64,000 bases of DNA from Blastopirellula marina (GCF_002967715.1 NZ_PUIA01000016.1:62001-126000); one strand, 5' to 3'. Numbered from the stretch's first letter, positions 35,555 through 45,960 are shown. The notes: generated by a model from the letters alone, not told the origin. Numbers and translations: made by a program.

Positions 35555-38500
35555 TCAGTCGACGAATTGGAATTCGCCTGAATTCAACAGGACGTGGCAG
35601 TAGTCGCTCAGAGCAATCAAGATCGGCCCCAGACCACTTCGATCGGAACGTCGTGAAAGTTCCAGTGCGTGCTCTGCGTTCGAGGCATCGGCCAGAGGCC
35701 CGTTGGGGTTCGATCGAACAAATTGCCAAAAGCCAACGGTGTCTTCGGTTACGGGATCGTTGGGGGTATTGATCATGATCTTCGCTTCCTCTTCGATTGC
35801 ACTTCGCGTCAGGCGAACATCATCGATAAGGCCATCCCAGTTATGTGGGCTTTGGGCGTCACGGCCACCGACACTGAAGCGAAGCGAATTGGAACCACAG
35901 TCGCCTACGATCGAGTGTTTGACGACGACCGTTTCCAGTTCCGATTCGTCATACGACATGTCACGTGCGAAGAAAGTGGCCGTGCCTGCATCGAAGTCGA
36001 CCGAAGCCGCAACGTAGTATGGCTTGTCAGAAGGTATGCGAATGTTGGACGCAACGACTTCGTACTTCACCTTGCCGCTCTTGTCCTTGCCGATCAGTTG
36101 AAGAATCAGGTTCCGCGGGCGATAGGCAGACTTGGTGCTGGTAATGCCAAAGTTCCAGCCGGGTGTCGATTGCGTCCCATTCCAATGAGCGGCGATCGTA
36201 CGAACCGAGGCATCCTTGAATAAGGTCCGATTAAAGACCAATGCTTCAATCGTAAAGTTATGTGACGGGAGAGTCTTGGTGTCAGGTAGTGTCAGGAACT
36301 GATGTGGCGTTGCATCGCTGATGTTAAAGGCCGTGCTCCAACGCTGCATTTGGGGTTCATCCAGCAGGACAGTCGAAGGGAGTTCTCCCTCTTGGGCCTT
36401 GGTAAGATCGCGGTTGTAAGCGACTTGTTCCTCGATGAAGGTTACGGCCGCTTCGAGCTCTTCTGGCTGAGGCACTCGTCCGAAGCATTCGCGAAAACTT
36501 TCACGAACGATGGCTTCGTAGTCGGTGCCGTGTTCGCGGTTAAGCCGTTTGGCCATCGCTTCCGAACGCTTCAGCGTCCAATCGCCATTAAACATTAATA
36601 GTGATTGCGTGGCGGTTGTCGTCGCATTCCGCTGAGCGACACTGGCAAATCCGGTAGGAGCATCAAAGCTATCCAGCAGGGAGTCCGGTGAGTTACGCAT
36701 CTTCTTGGTGAAGACAGTCCTCACGGCACTGTTGCTGGACGATGCCGGCCCGCCGGTCTTGGCTTGAAGCTCGCCACTGACAGCCAACATCGCGTCTCGA
36801 ATTTGCTCGGCTTCCAAGCGATGGGCCGGGAACCGCCACAGCAAACGGTTTTTAGGATCCACCATTTTGGCAGCCTCTGGAACGTCAATCAAAGACGACT
36901 GACGATAGGTCGCCGAAAGCAGGATCTCGCGATGAAGCGGCTTGAGCCTCCAGCCGTTGTCGATGAATTGGCTGGTCAGCCAATCCAGCAGTTGGGGATG
37001 GGTAGGTGGTTCACCGAGGCGGCCAAAGTCGCTGGAGTTTGACGAAAGCCCCACGCCGAAGTGATATTGCCAAACTCGATTGACGATCACACGCGGCGTA
37101 AGGGGGTTGTCGTCCCGGCAGAGCCATTTGGCAAGCGCGGCACGCCGTCCGCTGCTTTTCGGGTTCGCAATGGAAGAACGATCAATTTCTGCGGTGCCTG
37201 GCTCTAAAATGGTCAAGAATCCGGGCTTGATTTCGCGTTGAGAACGTTCATCGGGAATCGTCGTCGGCACGACGTCACCTTCAGCGTCCCCAACAATATC
37301 GGCGACAGCTGGTTTCTTGGGTTTGCTACTCAGGACATCCTGGAGCTTCTTTTTCAGGTCTTCCCAGGTCTGTTGTTTGTCCTTGGGAATTCGACCTTGT
37401 AAGCGGTCATATTCAAACTCGACTTGTTCTTCCACGAGATAGAAAATCTGGTTTTCGTAGGTATTTCGCTGGTCCGCCGGCTTCCAGTACATTTCCTGGA
37501 CTTCTTCGGGGAACATCTCGACCGCCTTCTTGCGAGCGTTTTCTCGCGGCTTCTTTTCGATCTCAGCGATTTGATCGATCAGGTCTTGATGCTTGGCTTC
37601 CCATTGGGCCAACTCGTCGTGATAGGTTTTTAGATCTTCCTCGGAAGCTAGGGGGTGGGAATCTTTCCAGACCAACGGCTTGAAGAATGCCTGCAAGCGA
37701 TAATAGTCATCCCGCAAGATCGGATCGAACTTGTGGTTATGGCAGTGAGCACAAGCGATTCCCATGCCCAGAAAAACATCCCCCACGGTGTCGGTCAGTT
37801 CATCGTTGATGAGAACTTGCTGACCTTCAGCGTCGCGGCTGTTGTATTCATAAACGCCTCCACGCAAAAAGTAAGTTGCGACCAATGCATCCGGATCATG
37901 AGGGGCAACTTCATCGCCGGCCAGTTGCTCGGTCATGAATTGCTTGTACGTTTTGTCTTCGTTGAGACTCTGGATCACGTAGTCACGGTAGCGATACGCC
38001 AGGGGCCGGTAGGCATCTTGGCGATAGCCATCTGAATCGGCATAGCGAACGATGTCGAGCCAGTGAGTCGCCCAGCGTTGTCCATAGCGGGGATCGGCTA
38101 GAACCTTGTCGACAAGCGATTCGTAGGAGGCTGGGCTCGGATCGCTCGCAAATGCACTCACTTCTTCTGGTGTTGGTGGAACGCCGAGCATGTCGAAGTA
38201 AAGACGGCGAATCAGATCGCGAGGCTCGGCCGGTGGTGCTGCGGCAAGTTTCTGTTCTTTCAGCTTCGACAGAATGAAGTTGTCGATCGGGTTGTGTGCC
38301 ATTGCTTCCTGGTCGACTGTAGGGACGCTAGGACGCTCGACCGGTTGGAACGCCCACCAGGCACGATCTTCCTTCGTGAAGAGCTCGTCCTCACGTGGTT
38401 CGCCTGGGTGTTCCGGCCAGTAGGCACCATTCTTGATCCAGGTCTCTAGAATCGCGATCTGGTCATCTGGAAGAGGCCCTGACGGTGGCATCTCGTAGCT

Positions 38501-38785
38501 CTCGTACTTTACCGCAGCAAGAAGTTCGCTTTCCTCCGGCTTGCCAGGCACGACGATCGGGCCGCTGCTACCACCTTTCATGAAGTGATTGCGGCGATCG
38601 AGACGCAGATCCGATTTCTGTTCTTTCGCACCGTGGCATTCAAAGCAGTGCTGAGCCAGTAAAGGGCGAACTTTGGTTTCGAAGAAGATCGTTTGTTTAT
38701 TTTCATCTGCCGCCAATGCAGGCGAAATCATCGCCGTCAAAAGCAACAGTGCCAGCGACGTGTGTTGGCGAAGGGTAATAGGCAT
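35555..38785 (-). CDS. Planctomycete cytochrome-c protein (PSCyt1, DUF1549, DUF1553) with C-terminal LamG-like domain
   Basis: 1076 residues with a signal peptide ending ALAA. A haem-binding site HCFECHGAKEQKSDLRLDRR has CxxCH at residues 47-51 (PSCyt1). DUF1549 follows (PIDNFILSKLKEQKLAAAPP, WLDIVRYADSDGYRQD) and DUF1553 (NPLTPRVIVNRVWQYHFG, TYRQSSLIDVPEAAKM). The last ~250 residues form a concanavalin/LamG-like sandwich (NFTIEALVFNRTLFKDASVR, NWDGLIDDVRLTRSAIEEEA), suggesting carbohydrate binding. Function is unproven; co-occurrence with sulfatases suggests polysaccharide use. Three bases separate it from the FecR gene. Confidence 0.92.
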   Translation of the reverse strand: MPITLRQHTSLALLLLTAMISPALAADENKQTIFFETKVRPLLAQHCFECHGAKEQKSDLRLDRRNHFMKGGSSGPIVVPGKPEESELLAAVKYESYEMPPSGPLPDDQIAILETWIKNGAYWPEHPGEPREDELFTKEDRAWWAFQPVERPSVPTVDQEAMAHNPIDNFILSKLKEQKLAAAPPAEPRDLIRRLYFDMLGVPPTPEEVSAFASDPSPASYESLVDKVLADPRYGQRWATHWLDIVRYADSDGYRQDAYRPLAYRYRDYVIQSLNEDKTYKQFMTEQLAGDEVAPHDPDALVATYFLRGGVYEYNSRDAEGQQVLINDELTDTVGDVFLGMGIACAHCHNHKFDPILRDDYYRLQAFFKPLVWKDSHPLASEEDLKTYHDELAQWEAKHQDLIDQIAEIEKKPRENARKKAVEMFPEEVQEMYWKPADQRNTYENQIFYLVEEQVEFEYDRLQGRIPKDKQQTWEDLKKKLQDVLSSKPKKPAVADIVGDAEGDVVPTTIPDERSQREIKPGFLTILEPGTAEIDRSSIANPKSSGRRAALAKWLCRDDNPLTPRVIVNRVWQYHFGVGLSSNSSDFGRLGEPPTHPQLLDWLTSQFIDNGWRLKPLHREILLSATYRQSSLIDVPEAAKMVDPKNRLLWRFPAHRLEAEQIRDAMLAVSGELQAKTGGPASSSNSAVRTVFTKKMRNSPDSLLDSFDAPTGFASVAQRNATTTATQSLLMFNGDWTLKRSEAMAKRLNREHGTDYEAIVRESFRECFGRVPQPEELEAAVTFIEEQVAYNRDLTKAQEGELPSTVLLDEPQMQRWSTAFNISDATPHQFLTLPDTKTLPSHNFTIEALVFNRTLFKDASVRTIAAHWNGTQSTPGWNFGITSTKSAYRPRNLILQLIGKDKSGKVKYEVVASNIRIPSDKPYYVAASVDFDAGTATFFARDMSYDESELETVVVKHSIVGDCGSNSLRFSVGGRDAQSPHNWDGLIDDVRLTRSAIEEEAKIMINTPNDPVTEDTVGFWQFVRSNPNGPLADASNAEHALELSRRSDRSGLGPILIALSDYCHVLLNSGEFQFVD

Positions 38786-38788
38786 GTC

Positions 38789-40531
38789 TTACTCTTCCGT
38801 TGAGTTGGGCTCTTCGGGCGAGGTGGTGGAAACAGGTGGGAAGCCCCCGATGAAGACCGGGTCGATGTAGTTCTCGTCGTCCATCGCATCTTGGATGAAC
38901 AATTCGCGAACTTCAGCACCCTCGGGATAGCCGAGGTCGGAAAGATCGATACCGGCCGCGATCACTTTGGCAGGAACCGCGTGAGGAACGCCGCCGTTGT
39001 GATTCGATTCGCATAGTTCTTCGACGCTACGAATACGTCGGTCGAATCCATACAAGCGAAAGCTGCTGAGCTGATGTGAGCCATGGTCGACGAGCGAGAT
39101 GTCGTACTCACGAATGGTATGAGACTTAAGCCCAGGCTCGAAATGCGTGGGGGATACGTGGAACGGATCGCCGTCTTCAGGGTGCACGACCACGTGCAGA
39201 TCAAAGAAAACGACATCGGGGCCAGGGCCATTGACGATAGGCTCGTGGAAACGAACTGCCAGTCCGGGCGTGCGCTTGCCTGGGTCTTCGTTGCTTATAT
39301 CTGGATCTGAGGTTAGTGGCATTTCGTTGCCACCGGGATTCAAGATGCCAGTGCAAAGGCAATGGTCACGATCCAGGTACTCTGCTCGACGCCGGGTTTT
39401 GTCTCCACTTTTTGGGTCGATACTTAGAAGAGGAGTCGTCAGGTTGTTGATGTTTTGATTGACTTTGAAATGAATCAAATCGAAGCCAATCAGCTGGTCC
39501 ACATCATAGGTAACCGTCTGACCGCCTCGCTGGGCGGTGACCGCTAGAAGCTTGTCAGGCTCAGGGGCTCCCTTGGGGGAAACATCAAACGAGATGATAC
39601 GGTCGGGCAAAATCGACTTGTAGGTGCGTCCGAACTGCGAGGCATCGCCGGCGGCGACTTCCCCCATCGAGCTAATGACACGGCCTTCGCCTGCTTCGAG
39701 AAGGAGGCCGGCATGAGGCGGCTTGCTCGATTCCTGGGCAGTAAATACCTCGGCGGCACCCTCGATAACTTCGACGTCCGCTTCGCCAGATTCGTTGACG
39801 CTGATCGAGAACCGAGTCCCCTTATCGACAACTTCAGCCTGGGGGGTCAGAACACGAAAACCTTCGGCACCATCAGGGGCGTAGACAGAGCATTCGCCTA
39901 CTTTCAGCAAGACACTTTCGGCCGATTGAATCGTAAACACCGCTGGGGCTTGAACGATCATCTCGGCACCAGTGCGGCTGCGAAGCTGAACGCTTCCTTC
40001 CACCAGAGCGTAGTCGTGATCCAGGTCCAGGGTGTCACCAGGAGCGAAAGCACGCGGCTCGCCAAAGAAGCGACTTCTTGCCAGCTGCATGATTTGCATT
40101 TCTGCCGCAGCAGGGGCAACTTCAGGCCGTGGTTGATCACCCTTGGGATTCACTTCAACCGGAGGATCATCTTGGGCGACTGGCTTCTGATTGGCGTTCC
40201 AAAACAGCACCGGCACAGCCATCAGTCCAAGTAGCGTTAGTGCCAGCAGTGGCCAGTAGCTTGCCATGCTCCGCGTTGGGGAAGGACGATCACGCAGCAC
40301 CGTCGCTGGGCGAACGACGCCCTTGGGCAAGCTAAGCGATTGTCGTCCGGTTTCTTCCGCTGCCAATTTGGCGAGACCATATTCCAGGTCTAGCAAAAGG
40401 AAATACTCGTCCCGGGCGTCCGGGCTGGCCAATAGTAATCCTTCCAGCTCGGCGTGTTCTTCCGCCGTCAGGCTTTCATGAACACTTCGGTGAGCCAGTT
40501 CTGCGAGTCGTCTGTTGGGTTCGTTTGTCAT
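38789..40531 (-). CDS. FecR-domain membrane protein (probable anti-sigma regulator)
   Basis: 580 residues from ATG 40531, inside the ATGA overlap with the sigma gene. The cytosolic part (LAHRSVHESLTAEEHAELEG) resembles anti-sigma N-termini, followed by one membrane helix (SYWPLLALTLLGLMAVPVLF). The periplasmic FecR domain reads LDHDYALVEGSVQLRSRTGA and VVDKGTRFSISVNESGEADV. A further domain of ~250 residues follows, with HFEPGLKSHTIREYDISLVD. It likely holds the ECF sigma factor until an envelope signal arrives. Confidence 0.88.
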   Translation of the reverse strand: MTNEPNRRLAELAHRSVHESLTAEEHAELEGLLLASPDARDEYFLLLDLEYGLAKLAAEETGRQSLSLPKGVVRPATVLRDRPSPTRSMASYWPLLALTLLGLMAVPVLFWNANQKPVAQDDPPVEVNPKGDQPRPEVAPAAAEMQIMQLARSRFFGEPRAFAPGDTLDLDHDYALVEGSVQLRSRTGAEMIVQAPAVFTIQSAESVLLKVGECSVYAPDGAEGFRVLTPQAEVVDKGTRFSISVNESGEADVEVIEGAAEVFTAQESSKPPHAGLLLEAGEGRVISSMGEVAAGDASQFGRTYKSILPDRIISFDVSPKGAPEPDKLLAVTAQRGGQTVTYDVDQLIGFDLIHFKVNQNINNLTTPLLSIDPKSGDKTRRRAEYLDRDHCLCTGILNPGGNEMPLTSDPDISNEDPGKRTPGLAVRFHEPIVNGPGPDVVFFDLHVVVHPEDGDPFHVSPTHFEPGLKSHTIREYDISLVDHGSHQLSSFRLYGFDRRIRSVEELCESNHNGGVPHAVPAKVIAAGIDLSDLGYPEGAEVRELFIQDAMDDENYIDPVFIGGFPPVSTTSPEEPNSTEE

Positions 40532-41097
40532 GCGTCCTCTCCAGCTGCGGTGAGTCGCATCTGGACACATTGGGCCAGTTTGCGGCGAATGGTTGCCAAC
40601 TGATTATAGAGTGTTTGGGCAGATCGACCGGTGGCAGCAGCCAGGTCGGCGACCGTCGTCGCGCCACCATAAGCCTTCCAAACCAACTGTTGCTGGTGCT
40701 CGGTTAACTTCTTAACGCACAAGCGTAGCGCTGCCAGGTGATCAGGCACCTGCGACAAGTCGTCGCTTCGCTGCTCTGCCAGTAGGTCTAACAGCGTTTC
40801 GCTGAATTGCAGTCGATCGCGTTGGGCGGTTCGCAGGAAGTTTTTCACTTCGTAAAACGCCACGCCACATGCCCACGAGAGAAAGTCTCGCTGCTGATCG
40901 AATGTGTCGAACTTCTTCCACAGAAGCAGACTGCAACGCTGAAAAACATCATCAGCGTCCGCATGGTGCGGCAGCAAGGAATAAATATAGGCATGCAGTC
41001 GGTCGCAATCGGCCGAAAAATACGCTAGAAAGTCCGCATAACGCTGATCTTGCGCTGCTTCGTCGAGCGGAGAACGTTCTGGGATTTCGTAGGACAT
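40528..41097 (-). CDS. ECF-type RNA polymerase sigma factor, Rhodopirellula/Verrucomicrobium family
   Basis: 189 residues. Region 2 is seen in HADADDVFQRCSLLLWKKFD and QRDFLSWACGVAFYEVKNFL; region 4 in VWKAYGGATTVADLAAATGR and SAQTLYNQLATIRRKLAQCV. It should direct transcription of its own operon or of exported-protein genes. First gene of the four-gene operon, overlapping fecR by ATGA. The upstream leader has no obvious ribosome-binding site. No ECF promoter could be picked out by eye. Confidence 0.92.
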   Translation of the reverse strand: MSYEIPERSPLDEAAQDQRYADFLAYFSADCDRLHAYIYSLLPHHADADDVFQRCSLLLWKKFDTFDQQRDFLSWACGVAFYEVKNFLRTAQRDRLQFSETLLDLLAEQRSDDLSQVPDHLAALRLCVKKLTEHQQQLVWKAYGGATTVADLAAATGRSAQTLYNQLATIRRKLAQCVQMRLTAAGEDA

Positions 41098-41269
41098 GAC
41101 GGAGGCCGGCGGTTTTTCGGAAGGTGAGCATGAAACAGAAAACGTTTCGACGGGCTCTTACCCTCTAATCGTACACTTAAGGACCAGTTTACTAGGGAAA
41201 ACTCGATAAAATCGAACGGATAATGGTGTATCCCCGCCCCTTACGGGCCAGGTGGGCCCACAAAACTGC

Positions 41270-41698
41270 CTAACGGGTCGCCAACTGAATGACGAAATTG
41301 TTCTCACCAGGAGTTACATGAAATTTGAGTCCCGACGTTTCGTACTTCCGATACCTCGGTGGAAAGTTGGGGATGACTGCGGTGCCACCGCCGTCTCCGG
41401 TGGCTGGGCTAAAGAGGATGGCCTCGTGTTCTCCTTCGAGGGCACCGTCTCCTTCGTGGAAGGTCGTTAACTGAAAGGACCCGTCTGGTTGGATTTCTCC
41501 GTGGGCTTTGACGATTTCTCCATCTTGGGACGACGTGCGAAACTTGATGATCCCTCCGCCTGCCGGCGACCCATCGGGTAGCACGACCTTGCCGGTAACG
41601 GGGTGGGTCGCGACCGATGCTTCGCAGCCAACGAAAGCAAGGCAGACAAGGGCGATCATCCCTATTGAGAGACGGTAATCGAGTGTCGAGGCTTTCAC
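41270..41698 (-). CDS. Small lipoprotein with carboxypeptidase-regulatory-like domain
   Basis: 142 residues from a GTG at 41698 with AGGAGG 11 bases upstream. The signal peptide ends in a lipobox, LAFVGC (Cys 25). The mature part starts with the typical VTGKVVLPDGSPAGGGIIKF and has a beta-sandwich pattern ending GENNFVIQLATR. Such proteins sit on planctomycete membranes, often beside DUF1559 genes as here (52 bases behind). Role unknown. Confidence 0.85.
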   Translation of the reverse strand: MKASTLDYRLSIGMIALVCLAFVGCEASVATHPVTGKVVLPDGSPAGGGIIKFRTSSQDGEIVKAHGEIQPDGSFQLTTFHEGDGALEGEHEAILFSPATGDGGGTAVIPNFPPRYRKYETSGLKFHVTPGENNFVIQLATR

Positions 41699-41750
41699 GG
41701 TGGGGCGAACCTCCTAATGGGGAGTTTTAAAGATGAGAGGGGGCAGCGAG

Positions 41751-42650
41751 TTAGAACTCGACACTGATTACCTGACCGTCATCGCGGCTGGCCAGTCGAC
41801 CAAGATTATCTTCATCGATGTTGACCTGGATGGAGCGAACGCTGCCATCTCCCATCACGAAATTGGTAATTCCTGGATGGAAGCTACCGAACACCAGATG
41901 TGCTACGCCGTCGACGTCGTCCCGCATGTTGCTGGCGAGCGGGTAATCAGGACCGGCCGCTCTCATGGTCGTATACGCCCATCCGCTGAGAATCGGGCCG
42001 TCATGGCCGGTGGTTTCATCTTTCAGCTTGTCGATTTGAACATGGCGTTCGCCGATCATGATTGTGTTGGTTAAGCCGTCGGTCACCGATGCAAAGTTTG
42101 TTTGGCTGGAGTATTGGTCCTTGTTGCCTTTGGCAACGATGAGCATTCCTTTTTCCTTGCCAAGTTGGCGAATGATCGAGTTGTCGCCGCTAGAACCGCT
42201 GACGGTGGCGTAGTCCCAGACTGCACCATTGTCGGCATTGATAGACTGTACCACTTTCGTTAAATCACCTTCCTGGTGACGACTAGGGCAGACGTAACCA
42301 GAGACACTGGCTTGCTGCGCGGCCGTGGTTTGATCTTTGTATTTTTGTTTCAGGTCGAGTTGATCAAAGAGATTGTTTTGTTCCATGAAGGGAAGCAATA
42401 ACGCCGACCAACCCAGATATTCATACTGAATCCGTGAAGGAGGCAGTTCGCCAAAAGTATCGTGGAAGTTGTGGACAGCAAGTCCGACCTGCTTGAGGTT
42501 GTTGACGCACTGCGTACGGCGGGCGGATTCACGTGCCTGCTGCACGGCGGGAAGAAGCAAAGCAATCAAGACACCAATAATGGCGATGACTACCAAAAGT
42601 TCGACAAGCGTAAAGCCGTTCTTCACGACTGAGTGAGATCGAAGGGCCAT
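41751..42650 (-). CDS. DUF1559 protein with type IV pilin-like N-terminus
   Basis: 299 residues from ATG 42650 with AGGGAA upstream. The prepilin signal reads [20 protein letters not shown]: cleavage before Phe by a prepilin peptidase and methylation are expected. Then [20 protein letters not shown] and [20 protein letters not shown], the DUF1559 opening, and near the C-terminus [20 protein letters not shown]. Planctomycetes have many copies; they may form pseudopilus-like fibres or carry substrate-binding heads. It appears co-transcribed with the lipoprotein gene behind it. Confidence 0.93.
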   Translation of the reverse strand: MALRSHSVVKNGFTLVELLVVIAIIGVLIALLLPAVQQARESARRTQCVNNLKQVGLAVHNFHDTFGELPPSRIQYEYLGWSALLLPFMEQNNLFDQLDLKQKYKDQTTAAQQASVSGYVCPSRHQEGDLTKVVQSINADNGAVWDYATVSGSSGDNSIIRQLGKEKGMLIVAKGNKDQYSSQTNFASVTDGLTNTIMIGERHVQIDKLKDETTGHDGPILSGWAYTTMRAAGPDYPLASNMRDDVDGVAHLVFGSFHPGITNFVMGDGSVRSIQVNIDEDNLGRLASRDDGQVISVEF

Positions 42651-42983
42651 AGTGCATTCCCTGAGTGGAAAAGAAATGAATGAGATACGATGCGCGAAAC
42701 TGGTGTGTTTGCACAAACCACAAAACCTTGCCTAAGTCCTTACATGCTGGCCAGCATGCCTTGGCAAAGCTCTTAAAGGAAATATTGAAAAGAGGTTAGG
42801 GCGAATGGAGAAGGTTCGAGAGCATGATGAGGTAGTGCTCTCCATAAGAAAGTCGTACGACGAATCGGTGCTTTACTCTTATTTCTCACAGAAAAGCAGA
42901 AAAAAAGATCGCCTGCCAGGACGCGTCGATTTACTAAGCCATTGTTAGGCAGATGCTGGCGTATAGTGGTAGATGATTCGCCA
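42651..42983. other. Intergenic region with a 16-bp perfect palindrome
   Basis: About 330 bases between the DUF1559 gene and the four-sulfatase operon. It contains CATGCTGGCCAGCATG (42743-42758), which sits inside a looser TTGCC/GGCAA pair. That is 93 bases upstream of the DUF1559 start, a position fitting a regulator site or leader hairpin. The rest is AT-rich (42880-42910). Confidence 0.5.
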
Positions 42984-44429
42984 TCACTTTTGCAGGGCTT
43001 TTTGGATATACGATCGATATTCCCAGCGATCTTTCCACTCAGGCAGGTATTTCTCGTAACGGGGGTCGACTGTCCAGTAGTGCGGTTCAGGATCAGGCTC
43101 CGTTAGTTTTCCGGCTGCGTAGTCTTTACCGGCAAAGCTTAATTCGACGCCGGAGTCCCACGCCTGGTAAGCCGCTTTGAGTTTCTCAAGTTGGTCCGGA
43201 TTGGCCTGGGCAAGGTCCATCTCTTCGTGTGGATCGTCCTTGAGATTGTAAAGCTCGAACTTGTTGTCCTTTTCTCGATTGATGGTCACCAGTTTCCAAT
43301 TGTTGTCGACCCAGGCCGATTGCTTTTGAAATCGAAAACCAATCGGTTGCTCGCGTGCCCCGATCTCATCGGAAAGCAGTGGCTTCAGGCTAACGCCGTC
43401 CAGTGGCTTCACAAAAATATCCTCAGGAAGTCCCAGGACATCAGCGATGGTAGGAAAGAGATCCATGGTGCATGCAGGGTAGTTGCTAATACGCGGCTGA
43501 ATCATTGATGGCCATTCGATGATCGCAGGAACACGGAGGCCACCTTCATAAACGCTCCCTTTATTGCCTCGCAGACCACCGACGGTGTCAGGCTCGATCT
43601 TCGGAAGTCCGCCGTTATCGCTACAGAAGACAAACAGCGTATCGTCGGCAATCTTCAATTCGCGTAGTGCGGAGCGTAAAGTGCCGATGCTGCGATCCAT
43701 TGCGACCAGTTCGCCGTAGTGATTTTCTGAATCGGCTTTGAGGTTGCCAAAAGGAATCTTGTCGTCATCGAGAGCCTTGAAAGGGCTATGGGGCGTGCCA
43801 AACCACACAACCGCAAACATCGGTTTGTCCCCGTCCTTGTGTTTTTTGAGGAATTTGATGGCCTCGTTCATGGCAACTTCGGAGGAGTCTCCCTGCATTT
43901 GCTCGAACTTGCCTTGCCGGCTCATCAACGGATCGACATCAAAAAAGTTCGTTACCGAGACCCACTCGTCGAAACCGAAGTGACCTGGACCGTAGGTATC
44001 TTCTGCGAGGACCGGGGCACCGGGACCGCGAAGTCCGTTGAGATGCCACTTGCCGAAGTGCCCGGTGACGTAGCCGGCATCTTTGAGGGCCTGGGCAATC
44101 GTCTTTTCCTGATGCCGCAAAGCGTAACCATGTGTCAGGACCCCGCAGCGGTCAGGCGTACGACCAGTAAGCACGCTGGCTCGGGTCGGAGAGCACACGC
44201 AGCAGCCTGCATAGAATCTTTCGAGACGCAGGCCATTGGCGGCCATCAGATCCAGGTTTGGCGTTTTCAACACTGGGTGATTTCGATACCCCGTCTGCCC
44301 CCAGCCCATGTCGTCTGCCATCACAAAGATTATGTGGGGGCGCTTCTCCGAAAGTTCCGTTTGGGCATTGGCAACGGACAGGCCAGACGTAATCAGACAG
44401 GCTATGGCAAGAACAAGGATGCGTGTCAT
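42984..44429 (-). CDS. Sulfatase 6 (CxPTR type)
   Basis: 481 residues from ATG 44429, with GAAGAG 8 bases upstream; a GTG three codons earlier is possible. The signal peptide ends SVANA. IIFVMADDMGWGQTGYRNHP carries the metal ligands and CSPTRASVLTGRTPDRCG the formylglycine cysteine (Cys 79). FVFCSDNGGLPKIEPD completes the site. Last gene of a tight four-sulfatase operon, 37 bases behind sulfatase 7. Substrate unknown. Confidence 0.92.
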   Translation of the reverse strand: MTRILVLAIACLITSGLSVANAQTELSEKRPHIIFVMADDMGWGQTGYRNHPVLKTPNLDLMAANGLRLERFYAGCCVCSPTRASVLTGRTPDRCGVLTHGYALRHQEKTIAQALKDAGYVTGHFGKWHLNGLRGPGAPVLAEDTYGPGHFGFDEWVSVTNFFDVDPLMSRQGKFEQMQGDSSEVAMNEAIKFLKKHKDGDKPMFAVVWFGTPHSPFKALDDDKIPFGNLKADSENHYGELVAMDRSIGTLRSALRELKIADDTLFVFCSDNGGLPKIEPDTVGGLRGNKGSVYEGGLRVPAIIEWPSMIQPRISNYPACTMDLFPTIADVLGLPEDIFVKPLDGVSLKPLLSDEIGAREQPIGFRFQKQSAWVDNNWKLVTINREKDNKFELYNLKDDPHEEMDLAQANPDQLEKLKAAYQAWDSGVELSFAGKDYAAGKLTEPDPEPHYWTVDPRYEKYLPEWKDRWEYRSYIQKALQK

Positions 44430-44466
44430 AAGGTGCACTCTTCGTCGTGGGAAAGCAACTCGGTAG

Positions 44467-45960
44467 TTAGCGTACCTGACCGTTTGCTTGGATCGTCTTC
44501 AGTTTCTGTTTCAATTGTTGCACGAGTTCCGGCTTGCTTTCGTAAAGATTCTTCTTTTGAGCCGGATCACTCTCCAAATTGTATAATTCGCCGGGCAGGT
44601 TATCCTTTTGATAGCCTCGCTGCTGGTCGAACCATTCGGGAATTCGGTTTTGAGAGCCTGATTTGGCATCGACGAGCAGCCACTTACCATCACGGATCGC
44701 ATACGCCTTGGCGGCCGTATTATGAACGATCGTATTGCGCGGGCTAGCTTCATTCGAGGTCCAAGCGGCTAGTTGGTTATAGCTGTCGTGGGCAGTGTCT
44801 TTGGGTAATTGATAGTCGACAATAGCCGCGATTGTGCCCATCAGATCGACTTGGCTGGTCAGCGCATCGCTAGTGCTGCCTAGTTTGATTTTGCCTGGCC
44901 ACTTCACGATGAACGGGACATGGTGCCCCCCTTCATAAAGATCCCGTTTCACACCACGAAACGGAGCAGAGCTCCAGTGGCCGAAGTTTTTTACTCGCTC
45001 GTATGCGTAATTCTCGGCCCCATTATCGGCGGTGAAGATAACGAGCGTGTTATCTTCGAATCCGTTTTCTTTAAGGGCAGCCAGGATCTTCCCGGCCATG
45101 GCATCTGTCATATGGACGAAGTCACCAAAGGGGCCGGCCTGGGAACTGCCGACGAACTCTTCGGTTGGAACAATCGGCGAATGTGGCGAGTTGAATGGAA
45201 CGTATAAGAAGAATGGTTCTGGTTTCCCTTTCTGGCTGGCAATCCAATCGACGGCTTTATCGGCCAGGGCAGGGACAACCGCCCAGAAGTCCCAATCCTT
45301 GACTGCAGGGCCAGGTCTTGCGCTCCAGCTTCCCTCTGGTGTCTTGGGAGTTTCGGTCAGCATTACCGAGGGCTCGCCAACGACTCGATCGTTCTTGAAC
45401 CAGGCATAGGGTGGAAAGTTGGGGACATCGTCTCCGAAGTATTCGTCGAACCCATGCGACGTTGGTCCTCCGGAGATCGGCTGCGACCAGTCGAATGCTT
45501 CCGGTTGGATGACTCGATTGCCACGATTCGCCTTTATATCAGCATCAGGGCGAAGGATATCCTCCCAGTTCCAGCCTAAATGCCACTTGCCAATGCATGC
45601 CGTCTTGTATCCCTTTTCCTTCAGGATTTCGGGCAGCGTTAGTTCTTCCTTGTCGAGAACCGGTGGACCAAATGCTTGAACGATCCCGTGGAATTTCCGC
45701 CAATGATATCGACCCGTTAAAAGGGCATAGCGACTTGGTGTGCAGATCCCCGACGAACTGTGCCCATCGGTCAATCGCAAACCTTCCCTTGCCAGACGAT
45801 CTAGGTTGGGTGTGGGAATCTTGGAATCAGGATTATTGGCACCGAGGTCACCAAATCCCATGTCATCTGCATACAGAATGACAACGTTGGGCAATTCAGC
45901 CGCACGGAGTGCCCCGGTGAAACTGAGAAAAACAACAGCGGCGATGATTAAGTGTTTCAC
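44467..45960 (-). CDS. Sulfatase 7 (CxPSR type)
   Basis: 497 residues. The start is a GTG at 45960, one base after the stop of sulfatase 8, with GGGGGA in place; this gives the signal peptide VKHLIIAAVVFLSFTGALRA. Metal-binding VVILYADDMGFGDLGANNPD and activation motif CTPSRYALLTGRYHWR follow. The Tyr after CTPSR is shared with one recognisable subgroup of arylsulfatases. VIFTADNGAENYAYERVKNF has the late metal ligands. Third gene of the operon. Confidence 0.92.
   Translation of the reverse strand: MKHLIIAAVVFLSFTGALRAAELPNVVILYADDMGFGDLGANNPDSKIPTPNLDRLAREGLRLTDGHSSSGICTPSRYALLTGRYHWRKFHGIVQAFGPPVLDKEELTLPEILKEKGYKTACIGKWHLGWNWEDILRPDADIKANRGNRVIQPEAFDWSQPISGGPTSHGFDEYFGDDVPNFPPYAWFKNDRVVGEPSVMLTETPKTPEGSWSARPGPAVKDWDFWAVVPALADKAVDWIASQKGKPEPFFLYVPFNSPHSPIVPTEEFVGSSQAGPFGDFVHMTDAMAGKILAALKENGFEDNTLVIFTADNGAENYAYERVKNFGHWSSAPFRGVKRDLYEGGHHVPFIVKWPGKIKLGSTSDALTSQVDLMGTIAAIVDYQLPKDTAHDSYNQLAAWTSNEASPRNTIVHNTAAKAYAIRDGKWLLVDAKSGSQNRIPEWFDQQRGYQKDNLPGELYNLESDPAQKKNLYESKPELVQQLKQKLKTIQANGQVR

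Noticed and set aside
43788-44747. 319-codon frame opposite sulfatases 6 and 7
   Set aside because: Spans a true gene boundary and lacks motifs.
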